Source: Pampus argenteus (lineage: Eukaryota > Chordata > Actinopteri > Scombriformes > Stromateidae). Taken from it: a stretch of DNA of 64,000 bases. The notes under the pieces were generated by a model, which worked only from the letters and a program-made list of their open reading frames with translations, was not told where the DNA came from and did not search any database. The position numbers and the translations under genes are program-made. Shown piece after piece: positions 49,684 through 62,220 of this stretch; position 1 is the stretch's first letter, and every line of letters starts with the position of its first letter. The DNA lies in assembly GCA_036937835.1 (NCBI GenBank), contig CM072881.1:6107501-6171500 (forward strand), written 5' to 3'.

Positions 49684-49940
49684 GTCAAATTCAAATCAAA
49701 TTTTATTTATATAGCCCAAAATCACAAAATACATTTGTCTCAGAGGGCTTTACAATCTGTACAAGGAGTGACACCCTCTGTCCTTAGACCCTCGATTCGA
49801 GTGAGGAAAAACTTGCCCACCAAAAAACCTTTTAACAGGGAAAACGGTGGAAGAAACCTCAGGAAGAGCCACAAAGGAGGGATCCCTCTCCCAGGACGGA
49901 CAGACGTGCAATGATGTCACATGTACAGAACAAATCAACA
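49684..49940. repeat. Dispersed percomorph repeat (ATTTATATAGCCC type)
   Basis: This segment contains TTTATTTATATAGCCC, CAGAGGGCTTTACAATCTG, a block around GGAAGAAACCTCAGGAAGAG, and GGGATCCCTCT. I recognise this as a highly abundant interspersed repeat of perch-like fishes. It has no coding frame. Its transposon class is not settled from sequence alone. Confidence 0.75.
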
Positions 49941-50868
49941 CACACATATTGTACACTCAAAATGAATAATAATGAATTACGATAGGTCTACATTTCTTTA
50001 GTTATTTACTTTTAACCATGATTGTTTTATCAAAAGCAGAACTCTGAGATGATGAGATGTAGGACACTGTCTCATTGTGGAATAAAAGCACTAAACTCGA
50101 CTCGAAGATCTGCAAAAACAGCATTAACGGGAGCTGCAGAGTGACTAACCGCAGCCACGTGTGTTGTCACATGCACCACAACAAGGCAATCAAGTCCCTC
50201 AAACCCTTGAGTCATCGCCCACCCGCGGTACATCAAATCCATCACCGCGCCTGGCTGTAAGGTGCCTGTTGTATTCTTTCTGTTTGAGTGATGTGCGTCA
50301 GTGGATCAGCCTCCACACACACACACACATACACACACACACACACACAAACTGACATTAGAAGGAGTCTTGATGAAAGCACCTTACGTCATCGGTAATT
50401 CAATCTTCACTCCGATGTCTTGTCTTCTCCAATCTAAAGCCTTTCGGTGACACAAATCATCTGTTTCTCATAAAAAGCTGCTATTTTTATTATTTATTAT
50501 TTTTCTAATCCCTGCTGCTCTGCTTGCTGTCAAACCAAGAACAAACTGCCATGACAGTCCTGAAAGACCAGCGTGGAGTGGAAAAAACACGTCTGTGGAC
50601 GTCTGCCTGAAATAACCGCCAGAGTCTAATAGAGTCTTAACAGGCTAAGTTATTAGCATGATAGCATAGCATGACACAGAGCCAGGCTACAGAAGCAGTA
50701 GCAACTGCAGCTACAGGTTAGCTACGGTTAGCAGCAGGCTAACAGCTGTGCTATTTGGTATTTAAAAAAAAGTGTATAAATAATATTATACAAATAATAT
50801 ATATCATATTACTTATATACTATATATTATTATAATATACTATATATCATATTAGATTATTTATCACT

Positions 50869-50900
<32 letters not shown>

Positions 50901-53900
50901 CAGCTATGATACTATATTAGATGTAGTGTCAGTAATACTAACTGTTAGCTAACTGCTATCTATCACAGCTATGCAGACAGGTGAACTCAACAGGTAGGCC
51001 CAAGAAAATAATTATTTTTTTATTTGTCGGACGAAGGAGCAAAAAACAACAGCTGCAAACACCAGGATACACAACTTAACAAGCAACAACGGGAAACACA
51101 CAGGTATATATATATACAGAGAACTAATCACAAGAACAAGGCACAGCTGGAGTAGGCAGGCACTGGCACAATGGTTAACAATGCAGACACTGAGGGTGTG
51201 GCAGGACAGAGCAAACAAGACTAATACAAGACAGGTGTGCAGAGGAAAATAAGGCTGAACAAGGCCACAGTAACCATGAAGTAAAACTGAAACTAAACAG
51301 ATATACAGAGTGAAACCAAACGAATAAAAGCACAAAGAGTCCAAACACCATGAATCAATAACACTATAAGATTTAATGCAGTTGTGTTTTGATTTTGGAC
51401 AGAGGTACGTACGTGTGTTTCACAAAATAATCTTAATTCGAGCTCCACTTGCTCTTCCTGGAGCTTTTATCCATGTCTCAAGGTATGATGCAATTGAATG
51501 TAAAAAATAAAAAGTTTTTTTTTTTTTTTTGTCAAATATATTAAAATGTTGACAGTAATGTTCAAAAAAATTATATTTACTTTGAATTCCTGTGCGGAAA
51601 TTAACCAATTCAAATCACACAAGTATCTGCAAGCACATGAAACTATTCAGAACTGTTCTTGCGTCTTTACATCTCACACGCGGGCACAGTAGTCGTATAT
51701 GACGGAGAGACACACTGCTGCAGATGGCACCAAAATTAGATCTGTGAGCAATACTCATGTATGTTTGAGTGTGTGTGTGTGTGTATTTGTGCCACTGTGT
51801 GTGTGTCTTCCTGTTTTATGGTTTGTCTCTGCAAGTGAAGGAAACAGAAATATAAAAGAGGGAAAAACTGTGTCATTTAGGGTTAAGGCTACATATGTGC
51901 TTCTGTTTATGTTTAGTTTACTTGTTCACCAAACATTTAGCAATATAATGTCGTACTTTATTAGATTTATATTTTTAAAAAAAACACTGATTTATTGCCT
52001 TAGAGGTCTCACATTTTACAGTTCTACCTACCTTGTCCGGTATGTGTTTCCACATAGGGGCAAAAATATTACTACAAACCGACAAAACACACTCATGTTA
52101 CCGTTTAACTGTAGGTTGCTTCCTGTGGCTCAGTTACATCCTAACCAGAGTCAACCTGATCATGTGCCGCCGTGTCCGGAGGAGGATGATGTGCGTGGCT
52201 GCTGCTGCTGCTGGACGCCAACCAACCAATGAATCAATCAGTGACGAGGTTTGGACTGCACAACACAACATGCACATATCCACAATAAAGCCTCATGTGC
52301 ATCGATGTGTAGGCTTGCACCTGGTTACAGTGTGACTGGACACATACATACATACATAATACGACCACATGTATGCAGATCCTGTGTATGCACGCGACAC
52401 AACAGGGTGGCAGGACACTCTTCCTGTCTACATTTTCAAACAGGACGAGTTTCAAATCACTGATGGAAATCGCTGCCTCGGAGGTGCAAGGTTTAATCTG
52501 GGTCTGGACCACGAGGCTGAAATATTAAACATGAGAGAAATTTGACACACACACACACACACACACAAAGTCATAAAGCTGTTGCAAATGGATTTTTTGA
52601 TTTCTAAACCCAAATCAGCAAAACGACTGAACGGAAGCGGCATTCATCGATCTGAAAACCGCCTGATAGCTCAACTGAATGTAACACAAACGGAAACAAA
52701 ATCCGAGCTTGAGATTGTAACAGGTCACAGGACATCTGTTTTTTTTTATTTTATGCACACAGTCGCTCTCTTTGCTGGTGCAATTAAGCCCTTTGCAGAC
52801 ATGGAAAAATGGGCCATTATTGGCTTTATTTATATCTTAAAAGTAATGGCTTTTTTGTCATTCAGACATACAGCAGGTGGTAGTTATATAAAATGTTCCT
52901 TGCAGCTTTGTTCAGACATGACAGGACCCTTTTGTTCACAGTGATATTTAGCAACCGGTGTACCTGATAACCTGAGCAGCGAGTTAGAAAGGAGAGGAAG
53001 AGTCTGCATCACTGATGGACTAAAAAGCCTTAATTAATGACGGTCATAAAAACAAAGGCTCTATCTTCAACAATCAAAGCGTTTCATAAGCGAACGTTGC
53101 AGTTGTCATGTGACTATGTAATGGAAGCCTGTCCTGACAGTCTGCTGAGCTGCTCTGCTGAATCATAAATACATTACGGATTAAGACTTCTCCTGCCAGA
53201 GACCAGGCTACTCATCATCCACGTATCAGTAAATCATTTTGTGGAAGAGGTGACAGTTCGGGTCCAACTTGGCTGTGTTGTGAAATAAGTGTCCACAGGT
53301 GAGTCCTGTCAAACTAAAAAAATAAAAAAATAAAGGTCTCTCCTATGTCTAAAACAAAACCTGTAGTCATCAGAATAATAGTGCATCGCCTTTATCATTT
53401 CTTAATAAATGTCCCTCGCCGTCTTCTCGTAGCTAATTGTTACATAACGTGGCTCATGACACTGAAGGCTCAAAGGTTAGTGAACATTTTTTATTTATTT
53501 AATTATGGCTCAGTTATTATGGCTCAGCAACATATTAGGGTTGTATTGTTTTCCAGTTGACCAGCATGTTATTAGAAGATTTAATTTCAACATGGAGGTT
53601 GCCAATAAATATACAAGGGAGCAATTGCTTTATAATTATTTAAAATAAATGAACAAAAATGTTAAAATCAGACCCATGTTGATATGATGAGGTGATTTAT
53701 TTTATTTTATTTATTTTATTTATTTAGGCTTCTTGAAAAGTAAAATGGCATTTTGAAATGTTGCATTTTCTGTATATTGGATATTTTATGCAGTAATCTC
53801 TGAAATCAGTAAGATTCAACGTTGTTAAACAAACACTTGTTGTTGCCTCTTTTAATTGCTTGATGTTTCTCGTTCCTGTGGATAATTGCATTACACCGTT

Positions 53901-54704
53901 ACTGTGCCCAACCTTACCGTAATGTGCTTAAGGTCAGTTATGACATCGTGTTGCATAAACAAGATCCAACGGACGTTCACGTCATTAATCACCAACATGG
54001 CCCTGACATCTCCTTTTCTCTCGCCGTGCATGTCTTTAATGGACGGACGGATGTAAGCTTCTTGATCAAACGGCGAGCAGATTGAGATCTTTCATGACAC
54101 TTCTTGCTTCTACATTGACATTAAATTTCTAAGAAGTGGAGGTCACTACAGTTTGAGCAGTGAATATCAAAGTTGCATTCACAGAAGTGTCCTTTAATTT
54201 CCTTTCACACACACACACATACATTTGAATGAATGACAAGTCATTTTCAGGGACACACAGCAGACTTAGGACCAGCTGATTGGGGACAGATTGTGTAATT
54301 AGGGACAAAAGTTGTGCTGATTTTTGGGTCAGTAGTTATGGTCTCCAGGAAATGAATGCAAGTCTATGTAAATACCCCAAAAGCGACTTCCGCGTAAAGG
54401 ATGCTGAAGTCCTCAAGATACAAAAGGTCAACACTGCATGAGCCATGTTTGACTTTTAATTTCCTTTTCTTAGCATTAACGTTTCTTGGACCATGCTGTG
54501 TTATTTAATGCATAATCGTGGGGGAAACTATGCTTGAAATTAGCTTTAGAAAACATCATTATGAGCTGTGGCGGCTGACATATTGTTGATCGCAGAATCG
54601 TAGGATTTTGAAGGACTTTATTTGGTGTTTTTACTTGAGAATTGTAATATAAGGAAAAGGAATTACCTTCTTTCTTAAGATCTGTGGTTAAAGGAAGAGT
54701 TGAC

Positions 54705-54960
54705 ACGTTCTTTCTTTCTATCTGAGAGTTAGATGACAGGATCAATACAACTCTCTTCGTGTTAAGAATTAAACTGGAGTCAGGATGTGTGTTAGCTCAC
54801 ATTCAAGACAGAAAAAAAACAGCTCGCCCGGCTCCGTCCAAACTACAGTGTTTGCTTGTTTAGCTGCAGTGAAAAGACAGAGAGGAAATTTGGAACTAAA
54901 AAGACAAACTTGAAAGAAAAGTGAAATAAACTTTTAAATACATTTTTGCACAGAAGAACT
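54705..54960 (+). repeat. Degraded interspersed fish repeat (GAGAGTTAGATG family)
   Basis: TCTGAGAGTTAGATGACAGG, a diverged middle, and CAGCTCGCCCGGCTCCGTCC match the block order of a common percomorph repeat whose full form also includes GCTTAGCATAAA and CTAGCCTGGCTCTGTCC. Confidence 0.55.
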
Positions 54961-55520
54961 GTGGACTTTGTCCCTCGTCACTTACATTGAAAGTGCATTA
55001 TGAGGGAATCTGTTAATGTCCTGTATGAACAGGAGACATTATCACAGAAAGATGTATGTATGTATGTCCAATGGGACACCTGACTTTTGTTCGAATACGC
55101 TGACATGAGATCAATATTCATTTCCTCACTTCACTCTCTTTAAAGAAGGAGAATAAGCCTAAAAATCATACGAAATGTTCCTTTAATGGCTTTAACGGTT
55201 CCTTCTGGTCGTCTGACCTCCATGTGATGGTAAGTCACGGTAGGCTCATGTCTCAGGGTTGAAGACACGAGCCTTTGCTTGCATCCTGACGGTATCTCAG
55301 CTTTCATTCTGCATCCAACGTGTTCACGTGAAATATTTTCAGGTAACAATATTTGCTGAGACATTCTCGAGATAAATTCCTACACTAACTCATTGTCGTC
55401 CTCTCATTGTCCTGCTGCTGCACTGTTTGTCCCTCAGCAGTGAAACGCCTCACACACTGTGATCTTGCTCAAATGTTTTTGAGTTTTCTTTGTTTCCTGC
55501 CGTCATTCAGAGTAGGAATC

Positions 55521-55521
<1 letters not shown>

Positions 55522-55559
<38 letters not shown>
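55522..55559. repeat. (CA)n microsatellite
   Basis: Pure CA tract about 1 kb beyond the 3' end of rasd1. Confidence 0.95.
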
Positions 55560-55566
<7 letters not shown>

Positions 55567-56344
55567 TTTCATCAGGAGGAAAGCACATGTTGCTCTTCAG
55601 CTAATGGAGGCGCATATTAATGAGCATCATAATCATTATTTTCATAACGAATGCAGCAAGGAGTAGAGCACATAGTGTTACTGATTAGCAAGAGGGCAGT
55701 GTTACAGCACATCACTGTGTGTCCCTGGCTTTTTACACACACTCTCTCTTTCTCGCACACGCACACACAGGATGATGCAGGATGTTCTTTCTGTGTGTGT
55801 GTGAATTGACAGGAATAGAGTATACAGGCTTATTGCTGATAGCTGATAAAGTACTGGACACTGTGTTTCTGCTTCATATCAGGGGAAAATGTTGAACTTA
55901 TACATGCAGGTGCAAATAAAGTAGATTGAATGACGAGAACAAACTGCGCGTTGTGTTATGTTTGAGCTGCAGGGTGAAATTAATCTTTTTTTTTTTTGTA
56001 CAACCTGCTATTAAAATGGGTCGACTAAAGGCCAATTCATGCCTAAAGCATCCACTAGGAAATGGAACATATGTTGGTTGATTGACTGATTTTCCTTCCT
56101 GTTTAAACAATCATAAAGCTGCCACAGACTGACCTACACTGCACTGAGGGTGTAAATTATTCAGGCTGCAGGTTCAGGTAATACAGCTGCATCAGTTTCA
56201 CAGTATCAGATCCTTAGAATGCTATTTAATGCTAGTGTCTATGGAGGAAGTTCAAGAGCTGACTTATTTTCCAGTGGTTTTCTGAAGTGTGTTCACGTGG
56301 TGGGAGGGGGTGTGTGTGGTGCAAAAAAACGATGCAAAATATAT

Positions 56345-56985
56345 ATTTCAGTTTATGTTTTTTTTATTATATTTTAAAGATTTTGCTTGCAAAAAAAAGC
56401 AAACAAACATGATATTGACAATAAATATACATTCACAATAAAAAATAGTTCAGGTTGCGAACAAACATTCAAATGTACTCAGCCATTATAAAATCTATGA
56501 TAAGATGTAAACAACCTTATGTTTCCTCCTGAGCCAAGAGTCTTTTTTTTCTTCTTCTTCTTCTTCTTCTTTTTCTTCTTCTCTCCTTTCTCTCTGGGAC
56601 CTGTAAAAGCCGTGATGTCAGCAAAACACATTTTTACGCACTGATGCGCGAGTCTCACAAGGTATGAAGCCACGTCAACACACTGGGCTCTGATTGACAG
56701 AACAAGCAAACATTCTCAAATGTCTCTTGTTGTTGTTGTTTTTTTTTTATTGTTTTTTGTTTTTTTGTTTGTTTTTTTAATTGGCGGTTACAAGTGGACT
56801 CGCGTGTCCAGTCAGCGTCCTTGGAAACAGCGCTGCGTCTGAGCGCGCCGCGGCGGCACCAACGTGTCCACACCTCCGGCTTCAGCCTGAGCGTGGCCGG
56901 CCTCAGAGGTCGCCTCTCAAGCTGACAGCACCAGGCTCCCTTCTACTTTCAAAGATTCGTCTTGAATGCGCACCTCGCAGTCCGC
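56345..56985 (-). other. rasd1: Probable rasd1 3' UTR
   Basis: From the rasd1 stop to just beyond AATAAA on the minus strand (TTTATT at 56363-56368). It contains a TTC repeat (about 56549-56580) and a T-rich block (56730-56780; A-rich in the RNA). The 640-nt length is plausible for this gene but the end is inferred. Confidence 0.45.
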
Positions 56986-57923
56986 TTAGCTGATCACACA
57001 CCTTTCCTTGTCCTTGCCCTGGCCTCCTCCTACAGCCTTCTCTTTAATGTACATGAGGTCGCTGTGCACGCTGGGTCTCCGGGCGCACGGGGTAACCATA
57101 CCGTACGCTTCCCCAATGTCCTTCAACTTCTTGTTCTTCAGAGACTTTCTGTGCAGCATATCGCAGTACTGCACGGAGACTTTCCGGTGAAGGTCGGGGC
57201 TCATTTCGTGAGGTAGTTTGGCCAAGGTAAACAAAGTCTGAAACATCTTATCCACGTTCTCGTTGCGCTTGGCGGAGATCTCGAAGTACGCGCACTTCTC
57301 GTCTCCGGCCACCAGTTTCTCGATCTCCTCTTGCTGCACCTCCCGGTAAAACTCTCGATCACCTTTGTTCCCGCAGATGACCAGAGGCACGTCTATGTTC
57401 TCCTTGATCTTATTCTTCAGGCACGACTTGGTCTCGTAGATCTGGCGCTTGAGTCGCTGCACCTCCTGGAAGGAGTCTCGATTATCCAGACTGAATACGA
57501 GGATGAACACGTCACCTGGGAAAAAGAGAGAGAAGGATGCTTTGGTTAGTTTGCTTTTGGTTTTTATGAGTCATGCAAAAAATAAAAAAGTGTTCAAGAC
57601 GCGCAACCCATGCGCTAAAAGACGCGCACGATTCTTAATAACTGATAAGTACCTGTCAGTATGGATAGCCTCCTCATGGCTGGGAAAGGATGGTTCCCCG
57701 ATGTATCCAGTATGTCTAGCTGGTATACGTCTCCCTTGATGCCGTACAGTTTCCTGTGAAAGTCCTCGATAGTCGGCGTGTACTGTTCGTCGAACCGTCC
57801 GTTCAGGAACCGGGACACGATGGCTGTTTTCCCAACTTTGGTGGATCCTAAAATCACCATCCTGTAGCAGTTCTTTGCCGGGATGTCAAAGTCGCTCTCG
57901 GACGGCGTCATTTTTTTAATCAT
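56986..57923 (-). CDS. rasd1: Dexamethasone-induced Ras-related protein 1 (Dexras1), 2 exons
   Basis: Ras-like small GTPase; mammalian RASD1 is induced by glucocorticoid and modulates heterotrimeric G-protein signalling at membranes (family knowledge). Exons on the minus strand: 57923-57653 and 57515-56986, 801 nt, 266 codons plus TAA. Nucleotide-binding motifs: G1 GSTKVGKT at residues 26-33, switch I TPTIEDFHRK, G3 DTSGN at 73-77 (in place of the DTAGQ of classical Ras, usual for this subfamily), G4 NKGD at 140-143 and G5 EISAK at 169-173. A basic C-terminal extension (RKSLKNKKLKD, RRPSVHSDLMY) ends in CVIS, a CAAX farnesylation box. It is about 15 residues shorter than human RASD1, mainly because the glycine-rich insert before the RRPSVHSD motif is missing. 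The start is ATG at 57923; a second ATG four codons on is possible. It lies minus strand as in human. Confidence 0.97.
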
Positions 57924-58024
57924 GGTTAAAACCCCTCCGGCTGCGCTGCTCGCCTCTTTCTGAATAATGTGGTCGAGCAGTGTTTAGTTTGCGGATAAGG
58001 TCTCGATGCTCTGCTGTGCGTTTC

Positions 58025-58100
58025 TGTCTGGTGGACCGGACTGGAGCCGCGTATTTAAGCGCACGGCAGACCCCCCCTCCTCCCCGTCACGTCACAGCTC
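58025..58100 (-). promoter_or_regulatory. rasd1: rasd1 core promoter: TATA-like box and CRE-like half sites
   Basis: On the minus strand TTAAATA (58052-58058) sits about 130 bp upstream of the rasd1 ATG, so transcription would start near 58025. Just upstream is TGACGTGACG (58085-58094), two overlapping TGACG half sites of the cAMP response element type. Several CpGs and a C-rich tract lie between them. Motifs are seen directly; function is inferred. Confidence 0.5.
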
Positions 58101-58502
58101 GTCTGCTCGGTGCTCCATTGAGCGCCGGGAAAAGCGGAGCAAACTCCCACTGGTGCGTCAATCTAGCATTTCTAGTGAAGACGCGATGAGGATACTAAGG
58201 GGAGAAACGACTCCCAGAACATTAGAAAGTATTGAAAGGGAAGATGTATATATGACAAGCGAAGCTGCGGATAACAGTAGGACAACATCCCGGGAATATT
58301 ACCGAGTCAATAATTGACACTTCTTCCGGCATTTAACCCGGTTCGGTGCACTGTGTGTAAAATCAGTGAACCATTGACTCTTCTAAGAAACATCAAGCCT
58401 GCACAGCAGATATGAGCTCCACTACTAGACTGAGTAAATATGTAGCTAGACACCTGTATACTCACAAATCCGCTTTATATCCACTGCTGCTGTATACAAA
58501 GC

Positions 58503-58556
58503 CACGGTGATGTATGTATGTATGTATGATGTATGTATGTATGTATGATGCATGTA
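58503..58556. repeat. (ATGT)n minisatellite-like array
   Basis: Runs of ATGT separated by GATG, giving two near-identical units of about 20 bp, upstream of rasd1. Confidence 0.85.
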
Positions 58557-58692
58557 GTCATTCATATTTTCATTGAATGCTGCAGAAGAGAAGGAGTCTG
58601 CAGGCAGGCAGAGTCATGCTGCAGTTACTAATGTGACCAAAGGGGGGCGCTCCTGGTTTTACAGATGAATGAAACGACTGGTGGAAAAAAGC

Positions 58693-58725
<33 letters not shown>

Positions 58726-59424
58726 GCAGTTTTCATCTGGCTTCAAGAGGTTTTTTTTTGTTTTGTTTATCACAATCATTGCTAAATGCAAAAAAAGAGG
58801 CTAAGATGAAGTTGTCAACAACCGTGGTCATTTTAAACATAATAACAACAATAAGAGTTAATATAGAAGGAAAACATGTGTGTGGCAGTGCGAACAAAGC
58901 TTTAGAAGAAAAGAAAAAAATAATCTTTCGTACAAATTGAATAGAGTTTGTGTAAAAATGAAGACGAGGAGAAAATGACTGAAGGCACAAGAACAGGTTG
59001 AAACTCCTCAACGTGACTCATTCGGTCAGCTGTGAGGAATAATACAATACAACAATAAATATGAGGATTCTGATGCAGTTTGATTACAGTGACAGTGTAA
59101 TCTCAACGTATACTTTATTCTACCCTGCTATTATGAGATGCGTTCACTGCTCTGAACACCTGAACACAACGCGGCTGTTCATTCAGAGACGCTGACATCA
59201 ACGTACTGATCATTTGAAGCAGTTAAGACTCTAATCTCAGAAAGAATCTGAGCCTTTATTAAAACTCACATGAACCTGTGTGTGTTGGTCTCATCAATCA
59301 TTGCCTCACAGTTTGAAAACCTCTAATCGTTGGAAGTGACATTTTTACAGTATTTGCCCTCCTTTTGATTTATTGGTACAATGTCCAATAAGCTGCAACA
59401 GTTTCATTCTGAAAAGTGACATAT

Positions 59425-59640
59425 TCTGAGACACAGTGGTGAAATGTAACTAACATTTACTCAGGTCCTTAAGTAATATTTTACATACTTGTACTTGAGT
59501 ATTATATGCTAGTTTATAATTTTACGCCACTCCACGGTTACTTTTCAGACTTGTGAATATGAAACAGTTACAGTTAGCTGCACCTCAACAAACTGCTTCA
59601 TAAAAGTGATGTTTCATGTTAATGCATCCTCAACTACAGC
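59425..59640 (+). mobile_element. Degraded MITE of the CAGTGGTGGAAAGTAAC type
   Basis: Reads CACAGTGGTGAAATGTAACT, ATTTACTCAGGTCCTTAAGT, CTTGTACTTGAGTATTATAT and CCACTCCACGG, a mutated form of a very abundant teleost MITE. No intact right terminus was found. Confidence 0.6.
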
Positions 59641-60309
59641 ACTGTCACACCATGTGTGTACACTGTGTGTGTACGTGACTATCTGCGCGGTGCGATCTGA
59701 AAGAAGTACTGTAGATACATCCTTTCTACTCCTGATCTCATCCAAGGACGAGAAACACTTTAAGTGTGACTGGCCCCTGAGCCTTTAGACTCTGGGATAA
59801 TCAGTAAGCGTATTGTCCGATACAGTGGAGGATCAGGTTAACAAACTACAGAGTGTGCGTCACAGTCAGTGGACACAACTCCTCTCAGCCTGCTCAAAAA
59901 GCCTCTTCTTTGTTTTGTTTCCCGGGGCATCAGAAACACAAGATCTTTGCTGGTTGTTGAAGGAAAGCAATATTGACCTTATGTATTCCACGACCTTGCC
60001 ATCTGCCTCAAAGTGTTGTTTTTTTTTTTTTTTTTTTTTCTTGTTCAAGTTGTTCGTGACCCTTGAGGCAGAAAGAAAAATAATAATGTGTTCTTGTGTG
60101 CGAGAATATGTAATTTCACCAGTGCATTTTATCCAGCAGAGAGACGGCATGAGCAGTACATAAAAACATAACCAAATAAATAAATAAATGCTCATTACAG
60201 AGGAAGAGGTGGTGTGTGAAAACAGTGGTCATGTACTGTTGTATGCTGTGAGCAAAATACAACCAGGCAGCCAATAAAAAAAGAACAAAGTGAGAGAAAC
60301 AGAAGTGTT

Positions 60310-60430
60310 ATAGTGCGTTATAGAAAAAGTTAGGGGATCACTAGAGTCAGTAGCATTCATCCTCTGGGGAACATGAATGTCATGTCAATCTGTCCAAGAG
60401 TTCTTGAGATATTTAAATGGCTGAAAGGAA
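60310..60430 (+). repeat. Short relative of the 12.3 kb repeat (copy B)
   Basis: GGGGATCACTAGAGTCAGTA, ATTCATCCTCTGGGGAACAT and GTTCTTGAGATATTTAAATG match the right-hand part of the repeat at 12310-12840. Confidence 0.6.
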
Positions 60431-60944
60431 TGGCTTCAGGTCACTAATGTAGATATCTCAGACAGATGGATTAGGTCAAATTTGACAATTATTGGCAGAT
60501 ATTCTTCCATGCATGTGCTGTGAACACATTTTCTCTAATTAGCGTGATTAGCACGCTATTTGGCAGCTATTAAAAAAGAGTTAAAAAGCTGAGAGAGAGC
60601 GTGCTGTGTTAAAGCTCTCATGCAATGTTACTGATTGCATGATTATTTTTTCACTTATGAATTACTAAAAAAAAAAAGGAAAAGTAAACTTGATTTTAGC
60701 GAGCACCCAGTATAATTCCTGTATGCTGCAGCTGGTGTTTTTGTAGCACCGACACAGAAAAGTCATTTGGAGAGACAGTTTTTCCTCTCAGACTCATACA
60801 AGGACAGATAAAACTTGATAAACCAAACAGCCCAACATACTATGCAACGTTTTAAGTCTAAGGCTTTTGTTTTAGATAACAAATCTAATGCTTTTTTAAG
60901 ACCTTTCAGACCTGCAGATACTCTGTTTAGGTGCTGCCAGGAGG

Positions 60945-61170
60945 CGATTAGCGTAGCTTAGCATAAATACCGTAAGCAGGAAAAGTCAGCTAGCCTGGCT
61001 CTGTCCAAAGTACCTCCGAACCTAAACACACAATGTATCTCGGTTTAATTTGTACACATGAAGAAATTTAAGTTCTCAATTTATGAATTATTGGAGAATT
61101 ACACGATGAAACAACGTTTTGGCAGTGACTCTTGTCATTTCTGTAACTTTGCCAGGAAACAAGCAGAAAT
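60945..61170 (+). repeat. Second copy of the GAGAGTTAGATG-family repeat
   Basis: GATTAGCGTAGCTTAGCATA and CTAGCCTGGCTCTGTCCAAA represent the middle of the same family as the 54.7 kb repeat. TTTCCCAAAATATCAAACTC at 63505-63524 looks like an inverted piece of its 5' end. Confidence 0.55.
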
Positions 61171-61939
61171 TCTACCCAAGAGTGGGTGTCAAGAGATATG
61201 ATATATATACAGTATATATATATATATATATATATAACTCACTCTAAAACCACAAGTTGACATCATGATTAGTAATGCTAAGCTAATGCAAATAAGTGCA
61301 TTTGTCAAAATGTCAAACTTTATGACCACCTTGGACTCAATTTGGCACATGCTTCATAAAATATGAGGCAAATGTTATTCAGAACGGTGATGTAAGGACA
61401 TGCATGTTTTGACTGGAGAGGGTAGTGACATGAGATTTTTAGTTTCTTATATAACATAGTAAACCTCAGTGTTGTTCTCTGAGCTATTGGTCTCTGTAAA
61501 TCAAGTAAGTGAAAATGCATTTCAGACGGTCTGTGTTGCCCTAGTTTCTGACGCAAATAACCACTCCTGCAGGAGAAAGAAGAAAGAAGAAAGGAGCGTT
61601 AGAGACCGCTTGCTGGAATTTCTGCTCTAACTCCATCAGGCTTCAGTTTACAAAGTCAAGCCTGATGCTTCATATTATTTGACTTTTAAAATTACAAATT
61701 CACACATTGAGTAAAAAAAAATGCCTTTGAGCCGATTGTGTTCGACAGTGACCTCTTACACTGTTGTCGGCCTGTACTTCAGAGTTAGCGTTAGCAGAAA
61801 TGACTGGATAACGGCGGGAACACACAGACACGGTTACGTTGTTTAGCCATTAACTGACCGATTGATGTTAGCTATCGTAGCAGTAATGGTGTCCAGTAGA
61901 GATCAGGATATAGTCCGTCTGGTCAAAAGGTGAACAAGG

Positions 61940-62220
61940 GTGAACTCTGGTGTTGTCAGCATGCTAATATGTTGATGTTACGCCATCTCACTTTAGTGTG
62001 TTAGCATGCTAACATTCTTAATTAGCGGTAAACACACAGTATGATGAGAACGTCATCAATTTTGAACCAAAATACTGAACAAATTACAACACATTAGGAA
62101 ATGTGAGGCAATCACCGATCCTCTGGGGACAATGAATGAAAATCCATCTCATAGCTGTTGAGATATTTCAGTCTGCACCAATCACTAGAGCCATGTTGCT
62201 AGTATAGCTAGAAATTGTAT
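61940..62220 (+). repeat. Diverged relative of the 12.3 kb repeat (copy C)
   Basis: GTTAGCATGCTAACATTCTT and GCGGTAAACACACAG match the left part of copy A, and GATCCTCTGGGGACAATGAA with GTTGAGATATTTCAGTCTG matches its right part. Confidence 0.6.

Larger units (their letters stand above)
49950..56340. other. Intergenic region without recognised genes
   Basis: AT-rich sequence between the repeat at 49.7-49.9 kb and the rasd1 3' UTR. Contents include CA tracts (50310-50349, 52546-52567, 55522-55559), an AT-rich TATA block near 50770-50900, and a degenerate interspersed repeat around 54700-54960. The longest open frame (51699-52232) crosses a GT microsatellite and matches nothing I know. Confidence 0.6.

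Noticed and set aside
51699..52232. 177-codon open frame
   Set aside because: The longest unexplained frame, but it runs through a GT microsatellite (VCLSVCVCVFVPLCVC) and shows no domain or conserved motif.
33166..56340. Search for med9 and pemt exons between nt5m and rasd1 by synteny
   Set aside because: No segment on either strand gave peptides I could match to these proteins. Absence by eye is not proof.
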